Assembly: GCA_020637055.1 (NCBI GenBank) | Contig: JACJWR010000003.1 | Span: 62,001-126,000, forward strand | DNA: 64,000 nucleotides | Direction of reading: 5' to 3' | Source of the DNA: Actinomycetota bacterium | Lineage (GTDB): Bacteria; Actinomycetota; Actinomycetes; S36-B12; UBA10799 | Program-made: the position numbers and the translations under genes | The notes under the pieces: model-generated | The model's input: only the letters and a program-made list of their open reading frames with translations | The model's database searches: none | What the model was told of the DNA's origin: nothing | Shown: one piece after another, positions 7,679 to 15,975 of the stretch | Layout: every line of letters starts with the position of its first letter | Position numbering within the stretch: the stretch's first letter is position 1

Positions 7679-8628
7679 TCCGCACAGAGGCGGGCATGTC
7701 GACCGCGAGGTTCTCCCCGTCTGATCGACATGCCCGAACGGACGTGGCGACGCTGGCAGGCCCGTGCCAGGGCCGCGCGCCCGGTGAAAGGCCCGTGGCC
7801 GCAGCCGACCCGCCATGCGGTGCGTGAGCGGGCACGGGCCCATGCGCTGGCACATCCGGCGTGGGGCCACCGCAAGATTTGGGCGATGGTCCGACACGAA
7901 GGCCATGTAGTTTCTGAGGCGACTGTGCTGCGGCTGCTGCGCGACGAGGGCCTCATCCTGCCGGCGGCCTACCAGCGTGAGCGCAGGAACCTGGCGCAGC
8001 GGCGCAAGGCCGCGTTCGCCGCGCCGCCGACCGGGCCGAATCAGGTGTGGCAACTGGACTTCAGGCCAGTATCGAGACCACCACCGGCGGGGTTTGGCGC
8101 ATCGCCGGGTGTCGGGACTACTGGAGCAAGTACGAGCACCGATTCCACATCTCGCCGACGGCCAACCAGCACGACGCCATCGACGCGGTGGAGTTGGCGC
8201 TGGCGGACTACCAAGACATGTTCGGCCAGCCTCTGGTCGACGCCTGCCCGGTCGATCCCGAGACCGGGGAACTGGTGCCGGTGGTGACGATCGTGACCGA
8301 CAACGGTGGCCCGTTTCGAAGTTTCCGGTTCGAGTCGTTCATCGCCACCCACCCCGAACTGCGCCACGTGCGCACCCGAGCCAAGTCACCGGGGCAGAAC
8401 GGTTCCCGGGAGCGCGGCTTCGGCACGCTGAAATACGAGCAACTGTTCCTCGACGAAATCGACAACGCCGTTACCCTCGCCGAGCGGGCCGAGTCCTACC
8501 GCATCGAATACAACCGTGTCCGCCCGCATGAGGCCATCGCCTTCAACCGGCCCGAGGAGGTGCACCTCGGCCTGGCCGACCCGACAATCCCCACCTTTCA
8601 AACCAAGAAAACCCTGCCAACTACTTGA
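7675..8628 (+). pseudogene. IS3-type OrfB transposase with two opposing frameshifts
   Basis: The reading is continuous in sense but not in frame. VIRTEAGMSTARF is in one frame. After the C run near 7714-7718 the sense continues one base later (LIDMPERTWRRWQARARA, through the HPAWGHRKIWAMV region to GPNQVWQLDF). Near 8062 it returns to the original frame (ETTTGGVWRIAGCRDYWSK to the end). The DDE elements can be read across these breaks (QLDF, TDNGGPF, SRERGFGTLKYE). Two compensating indels in about 350 bp indicate decay or assembly errors; as written no active enzyme is made. Confidence 0.8.
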
Positions 8629-8637
8629 CGCGGGACA

Positions 8638-9303
8638 TCGATACGAGATTGCCTGCCTGACATCGTCGCGGGATCGACAGCGTCGTGGTTCCCGTTTGGC
8701 GTCCCATTGGAAGGGGAGTGGCAGATACCGCTAATCCGATCTCCATGCCTTGACAGTCTGCCGACGGACGCCACGGCTTACGACAGGCGCGGGCAGGCCG
8801 GGGATCTGGCCCGCACGCTCCTGCACTTCTACGTCGCTGACCGGAAGTTGCGTACCCAAGTCCTCCAGCCGCAACGATTCGTTGCCCGCTTCGAAGGTGC
8901 ATGGGGCCTGACGTCGCCAGACTTCACGATCGGCGCTGGCATGCCGCCGCAGGACCGAATCCAAGCGGTCTGGGCCAACCGAGCCGTGGGCGTGTTCTAC
9001 CAATCCAGGGGGCTGAGGGTCGTCCCCCATGTCCGCTGGTGCGACAGTCGTGACTTCGACTACTGCTTCCTCGGCGTAGAGACCGGCTCCGCCGTTGCGG
9101 TCTCCACCCACGGCTGCTGGAGATCGCCCGATCTGCGGCGCAACTTCCTGGCTGGTCTTCCCTTGCTTCTGGAGCGCATCCAACCGTCGGTGCTGTTCGT
9201 CCACGGGACTATTGATGACGGGCACCTTCGAACGCTCAGGGCGAAGACGAGGGTCGTGGTGTTCCTGGCCGACCGCAATCGAGCGAAGGCGAGGGTTGCT
9301 TGA
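8638..9303 (+). CDS. DUF4417-like protein, probably 5'-truncated by the IS
   Basis: The frame is open from the IS end at 8638 to TGA 9301-9303. The only in-frame start of the usual kind is TTG 8707 (198 aa), with no ribosome site, so the original start was probably removed by the IS. The core resembles DUF4417: QAVWANRAVGVFYQSRGLRV, PHVRWCDSRDFDYCFLG, and AVAVSTHGCWRSPDLRRNF. Proteins of this family occur on phages and conjugative elements; their function is unknown. It is followed after one base by the ATG of the next gene, so the three genes to 10317 form a transcription unit. Confidence 0.55.
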   Translation, partial: SIRDCLPDIVAGSTASWFPFGVPLEGEWQIPLIRSPCLDSLPTDATAYDRRGQAGDLARTLLHFYVADRKLRTQVLQPQRFVARFEGAWGLTSPDFTIGAGMPPQDRIQAVWANRAVGVFYQSRGLRVVPHVRWCDSRDFDYCFLGVETGSAVAVSTHGCWRSPDLRRNFLAGLPLLLERIQPSVLFVHGTIDDGHLRTLRAKTRVVVFLADRNRAKARVA

Positions 9304-9304
9304 C

Positions 9305-9694
9305 ATGGGCGCAAGCAGCGGTGGAGGCCATGCGACATCACCCAGCAGTGCAGCGGTTCTGAAGGGCAACATCGAACGACTAGCAAAGCAGTTCCCCTTG
9401 ACCGCCGGTGGCAGGTTCGGTCGCAAGGGCAAGAACACCCAAGTTGTTGAGTCCACCGATCCCTCGGCGACGGCCAGACACTTCTGGGCCGTGCTTTCGA
9501 AGGGCGGCCGTGCAGCACCGTTGCCCAATGGGCGTGGTGATCGGGTCAGGTTCGACGATGGCTCGCTGGTGGTCTTTCGAACGCGCACAACCACGACGGG
9601 CAGCCCTGCGATCGAGATTTCCATCACATCTACAAAGCTAGGACTGCCCCCCTACCAGAAAATCCACTTCGTGAAGAAGGGGTCATGGACGTGA
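9305..9694 (+). CDS. Small basic protein of unknown function
   Basis: 129 aa. ATG 9305 lies one base after the preceding stop, and its own end overlaps the next gene by 10 bp. There is a Gly/Ser-rich start, a basic middle (GGRFGRKGKNTQVVES), and a C-terminus dense in beta-type residues ending IHFVKKGSWT. I see no signal peptide or membrane segment. The position between a DUF4417-like gene and an acidic protein, and the compact basic C-terminus, resemble small nuclease-type toxin domains, but I recognise no family and the sequence does not prove it. Confidence 0.7.
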   Translation: MGASSGGGHATSPSSAAVLKGNIERLAKQFPLTAGGRFGRKGKNTQVVESTDPSATARHFWAVLSKGGRAAPLPNGRGDRVRFDDGSLVVFRTRTTTTGSPAIEISITSTKLGLPPYQKIHFVKKGSWT

Positions 9695-10317
9695 GCGAAA
9701 AGGTGGCAAGGTCGCATCTTGATGCGGGATCCCTGGAACTGTTGGCCGCACTCCCGGGCAAGCGGTGGCAGTTTGTGACTGGCGAACCCCTGGCGGAGAG
9801 GCCCGGGAGCCTTGCGGCCTTCGACGAGGTGATTGTTGCCCTGGAAGGTATTGCGCTCGCGGTGAAGAGCGCACTTCGCGTTCTCAATTTCGAGGGCTTT
9901 GAGGACGACTACCCGCGTTTGGATGTAGTGCCGGCAACCGCACCTGCGGTGGACCGCGCGCGCAAGTCCGGGCGCCTGTCCTATCTCAATCGAGGAGCTG
10001 TGGTTTCGCGGGTCTACATCGTGCGGGAGCGACTATCGCAGCTCTGCAATGGAGAGGTGCAGTGGACCTACTCGACCGACATCGGTGTGGTGTTCGAGCT
10101 GTCGGGCGTGGCCGTTGCAGTCGTCAAGGCTAGCCATCACGTTGAAGCGCTCCAGGTGTCCTTCGGCGCGTCCGTGCAGGAGTTGGACTTGCCCGACCGC
10201 ACCATTGAGTGGAACTGGGACAATGAGATCGGTCAGGAGTATCGAACGAGCAGGGAGTTCATCGACATCCTCGACTGCCTCAATGGCTCGCTCGACGACG
10301 AACGTCACGATCGGTAG
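9685..10317 (+). CDS. Acidic cytosolic protein of unknown function
   Basis: 210 aa, soluble, rich in Asp and Glu, with no signal peptide or membrane helix. The start ATG overlaps the previous gene by 10 bp, implying translational coupling and a shared task. Features that stand out are a Trp-containing segment (GEVQWTYSTDIGVVFELSG) and a late acidic Trp motif (TIEWNWDNEIGQEY). I do not recognise the family. An immunity or antitoxin role for the neighbour would fit the charge difference but is only a suggestion. Confidence 0.7.
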   Translation: MDVSEKVARSHLDAGSLELLAALPGKRWQFVTGEPLAERPGSLAAFDEVIVALEGIALAVKSALRVLNFEGFEDDYPRLDVVPATAPAVDRARKSGRLSYLNRGAVVSRVYIVRERLSQLCNGEVQWTYSTDIGVVFELSGVAVAVVKASHHVEALQVSFGASVQELDLPDRTIEWNWDNEIGQEYRTSREFIDILDCLNGSLDDERHDR

Positions 10318-10568
10318 GCGGCGGCATGACCTATCCTCTCTCCACCTTGAGTGGGCGATCCAGATCCGTTCGCTTGCGAATCTCGACTTCGTCGACCCGG
10401 CGCCATACTGGTTGCGTTCGCCGATGGCGAGGGCTGCAAGTTCGGTGGGAGCTGCTTGTCCCTTACATGTGAAATCGGGCGCTCCGGCGTGTGAAACGCC
10501 GTCTCCGGGTTCGTCGAAAACGGCCCGATTCCCGCACGAAATCGCAATCGGCTAACCCCCCACCGCGC

Positions 10569-10636
10569 GGGGTTAGCCGAGAAACGGCGATCGGGTTAGC
10601 CGAATAGATGCGTTTCTTCGGCTAACCCGATTCGTT
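10569..10636 (+). repeat. Right copy of 68-bp direct repeat
   Basis: It matches 4322-4389 at 63 of 68 positions. The differences fall mainly in the hairpin loop region, while the GGGTTAGCCG modules and the CCCGATTCGTT end are identical. A further inverted module upstream (10549-10559) makes four GGTTAGCCG-type modules here. No tmRNA 3' remnant precedes it. Confidence 0.8.
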
Positions 10637-10727
10637 GTTTTTTTGGGCCCTGTTTGGGGACTTTCGATTGGGTTTGCTGTTGGTTGGGTTGAAACCGGTT
10701 TTCCCGGTCAGGCGGCTGCCTAGCCGG

Positions 10728-10768
10728 CTGTGTCGTGCCAGGCCCCTCTGCGACCCGGCACGACACAG
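10728..10768 (-). terminator. Hairpin terminator of the secreted-protein gene
   Basis: A perfect 12-bp stem (CTGTGTCGTGCC with GGCACGACACAG) lies about 14 bp beyond the stop of the minus-strand gene at 10782. There is no strong T run on that strand, so termination strength is uncertain. Confidence 0.65.
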
Positions 10769-10781
10769 GGCGGGCGCGTGG

Positions 10782-12407
10782 TCACTGAAGCCCGTACGCG
10801 GCCTGCCTGATGGAGTTGGTGCGGGTGTCAGCCAGCCATCCCCCGGCGGTGAGGAAATTCTCGCGTGAGAGTGCGATTCGCCCTTGGGGGTTGTTGTGGT
10901 GGGCGCTGCCCTGTCGCCACTCAGCGAGGCGAGTGGACCAGTCTCCTCTGGAGGCTACCTGCCAGGAGCTGATTTCCCCGTAGATCCGATTGTCTGCCAA
11001 CCTTCTGTCCTCGTAGTTCTGGATGATTTCGTTGGAGGTCCCGGTTGGGTACCGCCACCCTTCAAAGAGGTTCCATCGCTGGAAACCGGCGTAGAGCCCT
11101 TCGCCGAATGTGACCGATTGGGTGCGGTACTCGTTTCCCGTGATCTGAGCCAGAGTGACCTCTGCTCGGTAGCGGACGTCACGTCGGGTGTCGCTGGTCT
11201 TGTGATAGGTCGTTCGTTGACGCCAAGTGTCGGTGTACACGTAACTGGTGGGGATGCCGCGCTCGCTCAGGAACGACTCCAGCGTCTGGTTGCCGTGGCG
11301 GTTCGGGCGATACTTCGAGACCATCTCCTGCAGCAGTGGTTCGGTGTGCGCCTGAGTGACGTCGTGGCGTTGCCACAACCACGTGTCCGAGCCGTGGATG
11401 CTCCCAGAGCCCGGCAGTGCACTAATGGCCGGATTGTTCTTCAGTTGGACGAACTCCTGTCCGCCTGGGCCTGTGGTCGACACCCCGGTGGCGAACATTG
11501 CGTCAACAGCGGCGAGGGCACTCTCGCTGGCGACCGCGTGGGATGCACCATATTCGCCAGTTGGGTGGTCCCAGTGTTCGATGGCCAACTCGATACCCGC
11601 CACCGCCTGCGCCAACGAAACACGGACCTGATCGCGGTATTCGGTCACCGCTTCCCACAACTGCTCGGTGTCGCTGACATTGCGGTCGTACGCCTGCAGC
11701 AGGAGCGGTACAGCCCCGCTGTCGGGATCGCTGGCGGCCCCCCGCAAGGCACTGGACTGTGCGCGCAAGTCCCAGACCGCCAGGCTCACTGTGGCCTGGT
11801 CAGGTGTGATGTCGTGGTCGATCCAGTGCCGCAGGACCCGCAGAATGTCCTGGATGTTGTTGGAGTCGCGCACCACCTCGGCGTTGGCCCGCTTGAAGTT
11901 GGCGCGCAGGACCTCATTGTGCAGTTCTTCGATCGCCACAATGATCTGCTGGTTCTGCGCCATGATGTCGTTCAAGCCGTCCTGGATCTCGGTCAGGCCC
12001 TGGATCAACTGGCTTTGATCGGCTGGGTTGTACCCCAGTTCCCGAAGGACGTGGGACAGGGTCTGGTTGGTCACGCCGCCGAGCAGGCTCTGCAGGAACA
12101 TCGTGCCGAATCTGGTGGCCAGCGCCGGCCCGGCTACGGCAGCCGTCCTGCCGTTCGCCGCCGAGTCCAGCTCGCGTATTTCGGCCAGCGTGCGGTGCAC
12201 CAACGGATCGGCCAAGAACGCGGCGTGTGCCTGATCCTGCAACACCTGGGCGGACGCGGCCGGAACGGTGGGTGACGCATTCGCCGCAGCCGGACGAACC
12301 AGGTCCGTACCGACGAGCGCTAGCAGCGCTCCCGCTGCGACCGTTGTTGCCACCCATGATCTGGCGCGGCCTTTCTCGGCACTCCTGCTGGCCTGACGAA
12401 CCTTCAC
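10782..12407 (-). CDS. Large secreted protein with long helical region, unknown
   Basis: 541 aa. GTG 12407 follows AGGAGGAG. A signal peptide is clear (basic start, then WVATTVAAGALLALVGTDL and an AxA site near ANA). Residues about 55-290 are strongly helical, with heptad-like runs (LIQGLTEIQDGLNDIM, then NQQIIVAIEELHNEVL and a third run) and an Ala/Gly hydrophobic segment near 90-115 (FGTMFLQSLLGGV). The C-terminal 200 residues are rich in Trp, Tyr and Arg (GSDTWLWQRHDV, TWRQRTTYHKTSDTRRD). No known domain is recognised. The order of signal peptide, helix bundle with a hydrophobic hairpin and aromatic C-terminus resembles helical pore-forming toxins, which is only a structural analogy. It stands alone, with its own terminator. 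Confidence 0.75.
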   Translation of the reverse strand: MKVRQASRSAEKGRARSWVATTVAAGALLALVGTDLVRPAAANASPTVPAASAQVLQDQAHAAFLADPLVHRTLAEIRELDSAANGRTAAVAGPALATRFGTMFLQSLLGGVTNQTLSHVLRELGYNPADQSQLIQGLTEIQDGLNDIMAQNQQIIVAIEELHNEVLRANFKRANAEVVRDSNNIQDILRVLRHWIDHDITPDQATVSLAVWDLRAQSSALRGAASDPDSGAVPLLLQAYDRNVSDTEQLWEAVTEYRDQVRVSLAQAVAGIELAIEHWDHPTGEYGASHAVASESALAAVDAMFATGVSTTGPGGQEFVQLKNNPAISALPGSGSIHGSDTWLWQRHDVTQAHTEPLLQEMVSKYRPNRHGNQTLESFLSERGIPTSYVYTDTWRQRTTYHKTSDTRRDVRYRAEVTLAQITGNEYRTQSVTFGEGLYAGFQRWNLFEGWRYPTGTSNEIIQNYEDRRLADNRIYGEISSWQVASRGDWSTRLAEWRQGSAHHNNPQGRIALSRENFLTAGGWLADTRTNSIRQAAYGLQ

Positions 12408-12619
12408 CGTGTCTCCTCCTGAACGCTACTCAACCCTGGCCACCGACCAACAGCACCTGGCAACTACGTGATTCCCCTTGTCAGGCGACCCGTGCTGCCG
12501 AACCGGTTCGGCAGCAAGATCTCGCATGTGAGCAACGACAACCACGATCTTGTTCAGCCGTCGGAGGCTCAGTCGGAGGCGGCGCGGGCTGGTGCGCCGG
12601 ACCCGCCGGTCCGTTCGGT

Positions 12620-12665
12620 GGAGACCGCCTAGCTGCACGCGTTCGCCGGCAGCTAGGCGGTCTCC
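12620..12665 (-). terminator. Perfect 17-bp hairpin at the end of the diguanylate cyclase gene
   Basis: GGAGACCGCCTAGCTGC (12620-12636) and its exact complement (12649-12665) flank a 12-base loop. The stop codon of the minus-strand gene (12655-12653) lies inside the arm. The rest of the gap up to 12407 shows nothing coding. Confidence 0.75.
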
Positions 12666-13465
12666 TGAACTGCATAGGAGCCGGGGCATGTTTCCTTGAG
12701 GCCCATCATCAACGCATCGGCCTGGTCGAGGATGTCCTCTGCGGCCAGATCCGTGTGCGGCTGGGCGACGATCGCGCCGATTGTCACACCCAGCGGGGTG
12801 TCGGACGGCGCTGGTGGAGTGTGCGCCACGCACGTGATGAGGCGTTCGCACAGTTCGGCTCCGTCGGACGACGGGGAGGCCAGCCGGCTGGCGACGACGA
12901 ATTCGTCACCGCCTAGGCGCGCAATGATGGCCTGTTCGTCCACTGCTGTAGCCAGGCGTCGGGCCACCTCGACCAGCACGGCATCGCCCCCGGCGTGACC
13001 GTGACGGGTATTGACAATCTTGAACCCGTCGAGGTCGATGTACAGGACTGCCAGCGGAGTCGTCCGATCCTCGGACAGTTCCCGGTCCAGCCAAGTCGAC
13101 AGGCTGCGTCGATTCGCGAGCCCGGTCAAGGAGTCCGTGGTGGCCAAGATATGGAGGTTCAGCTCGCGCGTCTGCGCAGACTTGGCCAGCCACACAGCGA
13201 CACCGGCAGCCAAGCCAAGGGCGAATGTCCTCACCCAATAGGACGGGTCTTGGTAGTAGCCCTGCAGCCACCCCATCACCAGGGTGATCGCACCGGCCCA
13301 GAGCCCGATCAGGCATGTCATCGCGGGTCGGGCGAAGGCAGCCGAGGCCACAACCGGAACCCACATCAGACTGAGCAAGACCAGCGACGGAGGGGTTGCC
13401 AGGTCCAGCAGAGCCACCACGAGAATGAGTCCAGCGAGAAGCAGAAACCGGCCTCTCCTGTCCAT
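12653..13465 (-). CDS. Membrane-bound diguanylate cyclase (GGDEF)
   Basis: 270 aa from ATG 13465 (an in-frame TTG three codons earlier is less likely). About four transmembrane helices occupy residues 5-95, then a GGDEF domain: DSLTGLANRRSL, YIDLDGFKIVNTRHGHAGGD, and the intact catalytic signature RLGGDEF. It would make cyclic di-GMP from two GTP at the inner face of the membrane. No RxxD inhibitory site is evident five residues ahead of GGDEF. No separate sensor domain is seen apart from the membrane part. Confidence 0.9.
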   Translation of the reverse strand: MDRRGRFLLLAGLILVVALLDLATPPSLVLLSLMWVPVVASAAFARPAMTCLIGLWAGAITLVMGWLQGYYQDPSYWVRTFALGLAAGVAVWLAKSAQTRELNLHILATTDSLTGLANRRSLSTWLDRELSEDRTTPLAVLYIDLDGFKIVNTRHGHAGGDAVLVEVARRLATAVDEQAIIARLGGDEFVVASRLASPSSDGAELCERLITCVAHTPPAPSDTPLGVTIGAIVAQPHTDLAAEDILDQADALMMGLKETCPGSYAVQETA

Positions 13466-13692
13466 GGCTTCCAAGGTAATCGCCTACCACGGTCGTCGCT
13501 GCGCCCCTGTCGACGGTTCCTACGTAGGAGGTCAGACCCCTGGCGATGGCGTTTGCCAGTTCGACGCGACAACTGCGGCAAGGAACCGCTCGCCCTCGAA
13601 TCCGAGGGGAATTCGCCGCACGTGTCGGGGGGTGATGGTCGAATGGTCGCGGATCTGAGAGTCAGGTCCGCCGACATCCGATGGGGAGATCC

Positions 13693-13890
13693 ATGACGAA
13701 GGAGAACGAACCGACCCTCACGGCAAACGAGTTGAACACCTTGTCCTGGGAGATCAAACGCGGGGTGTCCTACGGGGATTCGCAGGTGCCGGACTCGCCG
13801 CAGAAGCGGCAAGCCTGGGAGGGGTTGTCCCGCGACATCGAGCGGGCGAAGGCCGAGGGCACCGTGCTGTGGCCGGTCAACGACTGGTGA
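13693..13890 (+). CDS. Small hypothetical protein
   Basis: 65 aa. ATG 13693 is chosen because GGGGAG (13683-13688) lies just ahead; an in-frame ATG at 13681 has none. Charged, soluble sequence (ELNTLSWEIKRGVSYGD, then LSRDIERAKAEGTVLWP). No family recognised. It stands between two minus-strand genes. Confidence 0.55.
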   Translation: MTKENEPTLTANELNTLSWEIKRGVSYGDSQVPDSPQKRQAWEGLSRDIERAKAEGTVLWPVNDW

Positions 13891-13982
13891 CATGACTGCC
13901 ACAGAGCCCGGTTTTCCCCCAGGTGCGCCCGTTCAGGGGAGGGCCGCCAACGCCCAGGGCGCTGGGTACCTCATCCACAGAC

Positions 13983-14447
13983 TCAATACGTGCCCTTGAT
14001 CACGAAGTATGACCCGCGAATCGTGCCCGCCAACTTGGATCTCTGGCGGGCGAACTTGAACCGCGAGGCGAGTTCGGCCGGCACGTCCATGCCCTCGGCG
14101 AGTTTGAAGCCGACGGCGCGCTTGCCGGAGTCGGCCAGGGTGTAGAGAACGTTCACTGACAGACCGCTGCGGTAGAAGACATAGGTCCAGCGGATGCCGT
14201 CGACGGTGAACTCGGTTGCCTCGAGTGGCTCCGACTCGATGACGATGTCGCGCTCCTGTTTCAGGATGCCGCTCACATAGTCGATCAGTTCCTGCGCTTC
14301 GCCCGCTGGCTCGACGGTGAAAGTGTGGTCGTACTTGTTCGCGAAGTAGCGGGCCTCGTTGGCTCGCAGCCCGGCAAGCGCGGATGCCACCGGCGACGAC
14401 TCCAAGCCTTCTGTCGAGACGGTCGTGAAGTTCACTTCGTAGGACAT
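13983..14447 (-). CDS. Hypothetical protein, 154 aa
   Basis: ATG 14447 is preceded by AGGAGG at ideal distance, so the start is firm. It is a soluble alpha/beta-looking protein without signal or membrane segments. Notable stretches are ANEARYFANKYDHTFTVEP and the basic end RFKFARQRSKLAGTIRGSY. I do not recognise the family and the neighbours give no clue. Confidence 0.7.
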   Translation of the reverse strand: MSYEVNFTTVSTEGLESSPVASALAGLRANEARYFANKYDHTFTVEPAGEAQELIDYVSGILKQERDIVIESEPLEATEFTVDGIRWTYVFYRSGLSVNVLYTLADSGKRAVGFKLAEGMDVPAELASRFKFARQRSKLAGTIRGSYFVIKGTY

Positions 14448-14656
14448 TCCAGCGCCTCCTCGACCGACCGCTCGCAGCGACGTCAGTGTTGCCGAGCCAC
14501 TGCCCGGAGTCAATCAGGCGGCGCCAGCATCGAGGTCCGGACGGCACGAGGATCGCCGGGATTCCCGACTCGTCTCCGAGACTGCTCGCGTCACCTCGCC
14601 GGAAGCAGCAGGGCTGTTGGGTGACGGCGAACACCGGCGGCGTGTACCTTCAGCGC

Positions 14657-15958
14657 ATGTACCCAGTCAAGGCTTCCGCAGCCGCCCGCGTCCCCAACTC
14701 GGCCAAGCACGGCGGGCGAGCAGCGCGGCGACGTTCGTTGTGGCTTCGCGCGGGGGTGTTCGGCACTCTCTCGGTGGCGGTCTTGGCGGGGTGCTCTTCG
14801 TCCACCTCCACCGACTCACCGACCTCCGCGTCGGCGTCCGCGAGCACCTCTGCGGCGCCCTTCGATCAGGCCGCACTGCAGCAGATCCTCGACGAGACCG
14901 CCACCGAGTTCATGGCACCGGGGATGGCTGCACTCGTTCGTACGCCGGACGGCGACATGGAGGCCGTCTACGGCACCACCACTCTCGGCGGCGACACGGA
15001 GGTGACCCCCGATCTGCACGTCCGGATCGGTTCCAACACCAAGACGTGGACCGGCACCGTGATCCTGCAGCTCGCGCAGGAGGGCAAGATCGACCTCCAG
15101 GGTCCGGTGTCGGACTACTACGACGGTGTGCCGAACGGTGAGAACATCACCATCGCGCAACTGCTGAACATGCGCAGCGGGCTCTACAACTACAGCGAAA
15201 CCCTCACGCTCAACGAGGCGCTGGACAACGAGCCCGACAGGGTCTGGGCCCCCACCGAACTCCTGGCTCTGGGACTGGCGAACCCGCCCTACTTCCCGCC
15301 AGGCGAGGGGTACCACTACTCCAACACCAACACCGTGCTGCTGGGTCTGATCGCAGAGAAACTCGAGGGCAAGCCGATCGCCACCATCTTCGAGGACCGC
15401 CTGTTCACCCCCTTGAACATGGCACAGACCAGCTTCCCTCCCAGCGACACGGCGGAGATCCCGGCACCGTTCACCGACGGCTACATGTACGGCACCAACG
15501 TCGCCCAGATGGACGATCTCTCGCTGCCGCCCGACCAACTCGCCGAGGCCCAGGCCGGAACCCTCGAGCCCAACAACGTCACCGGCGACAACCCGTCGTG
15601 GACCTGGACCGCGGGACAAGGCATCTCCACCCTGGAGGATCTGACCACCTGGGTGACTGCGCTGGGAACGGGCTCTTTGTTGAGCCCCGAGATGCAGCAG
15701 GAGCGCCTCGACAGCCTGCAACCGCGGGACCCGGCCTCTGGCGACGGCCCGCTATACGGCTATGGCTGGGCCTCGTTCGGGCCCTACCTCGGTCACACCG
15801 GGGAGATGCCGGGCTACAACTCCTTCATGGGCTACGACCCTGAAACCAAGGTTTCCATCGTCGTGTGGGCGAACCTCGCGCCATCGGCCGACGGTCAGTC
15901 GGTGGCGAACACGGCGGCGCGCAGCATCATCACCGCGATCGGCGGAGGCGGCTCCTAG
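14657..15958 (+). CDS. Beta-lactamase-family serine hydrolase, lipoprotein
   Basis: 433 aa. The lipoprotein signal ends in the lipobox LAGC near residue 37, followed by a Ser/Thr-rich linker and a PF00144 domain. All class C-type motifs are present: SxxK as SNTK (RIGSNTKTWTG), YxN as YSN (YHYSNTN) and HTG (YLGHTGEMPG). These proteins act outside the membrane as D-amino-acid peptidases, esterases or beta-lactamases; the substrate cannot be told. It is the intact paralogue of the gene at 655-1980. The start at ATG 14657 lacks a good ribosome site. It ends 17 bp before the photolyase start. Confidence 0.9.
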   Translation: MYPVKASAAARVPNSAKHGGRAARRRSLWLRAGVFGTLSVAVLAGCSSSTSTDSPTSASASASTSAAPFDQAALQQILDETATEFMAPGMAALVRTPDGDMEAVYGTTTLGGDTEVTPDLHVRIGSNTKTWTGTVILQLAQEGKIDLQGPVSDYYDGVPNGENITIAQLLNMRSGLYNYSETLTLNEALDNEPDRVWAPTELLALGLANPPYFPPGEGYHYSNTNTVLLGLIAEKLEGKPIATIFEDRLFTPLNMAQTSFPPSDTAEIPAPFTDGYMYGTNVAQMDDLSLPPDQLAEAQAGTLEPNNVTGDNPSWTWTAGQGISTLEDLTTWVTALGTGSLLSPEMQQERLDSLQPRDPASGDGPLYGYGWASFGPYLGHTGEMPGYNSFMGYDPETKVSIVVWANLAPSADGQSVANTAARSIITAIGGGGS

Positions 15959-15975
15959 GCCGTCACAATGGAGGG

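Larger units (their letters stand above)
7301..8637 (+). mobile_element. Second IS (IS3-like), decayed
   Basis: 1337 bp. The ends are imperfect inverted repeats: TGTCGCGCGTCA at the left and, read inward from the right, TGTCCCGCGTCA, both followed after a diverged spacer by TGGCAGGG. I see no matching target duplication in the flanks. OrfA looks intact; OrfB carries two frameshifts. The element cuts off the 5' end of the older transposase gene on its left, and probably that of the unknown gene on its right. Confidence 0.8.
4322..10636. mobile_element. Insertion region (genomic island) behind ssrA
   Basis: The region is bounded by the 68-bp direct repeats. Between them are only accessory genes: a RusA-like nuclease, one dead and split transposase gene, two IS elements, and three short genes of unknown function. 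The 3' end of ssrA is a classical integration site for tyrosine-recombinase islands. No integrase gene is visible, so either it was lost when the IS elements arrived or the repeats arose by terminator duplication. The repeat and the gene content are seen; the integrative origin is inferred. Confidence 0.55.
10318..10781. other. Gene-free stretch between island genes and the secreted protein
   Basis: 464 bp. I see nothing coding in 10318-10548. A hairpin at 10549-10579 (CGGCTAACCCC with GGGGTTAGCCG) runs into the right copy of the 68-bp repeat (10569-10636). A T-rich run follows at 10637-10645, and another terminator hairpin lies at 10728-10768. Confidence 0.7.

Noticed and set aside
7290..8650. 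Target-site duplication for the second IS
   Set aside because: Bases beside 7301 and 8637 do not match (GAG versus TCG); the right flank may have been rearranged after insertion.
4322..10636. An integrase gene expected in an ssrA island
   Set aside because: No tyrosine or serine integrase pattern in any frame; only IS3-like transposases are present, so the island remains without a recognised mobility gene of its own.
10884..12275. 463-codon plus-strand ORF opposite the secreted protein gene
   Set aside because: The minus frame has signal peptide, ribosome site and terminator; the plus frame has none and reads as biased shadow sequence.
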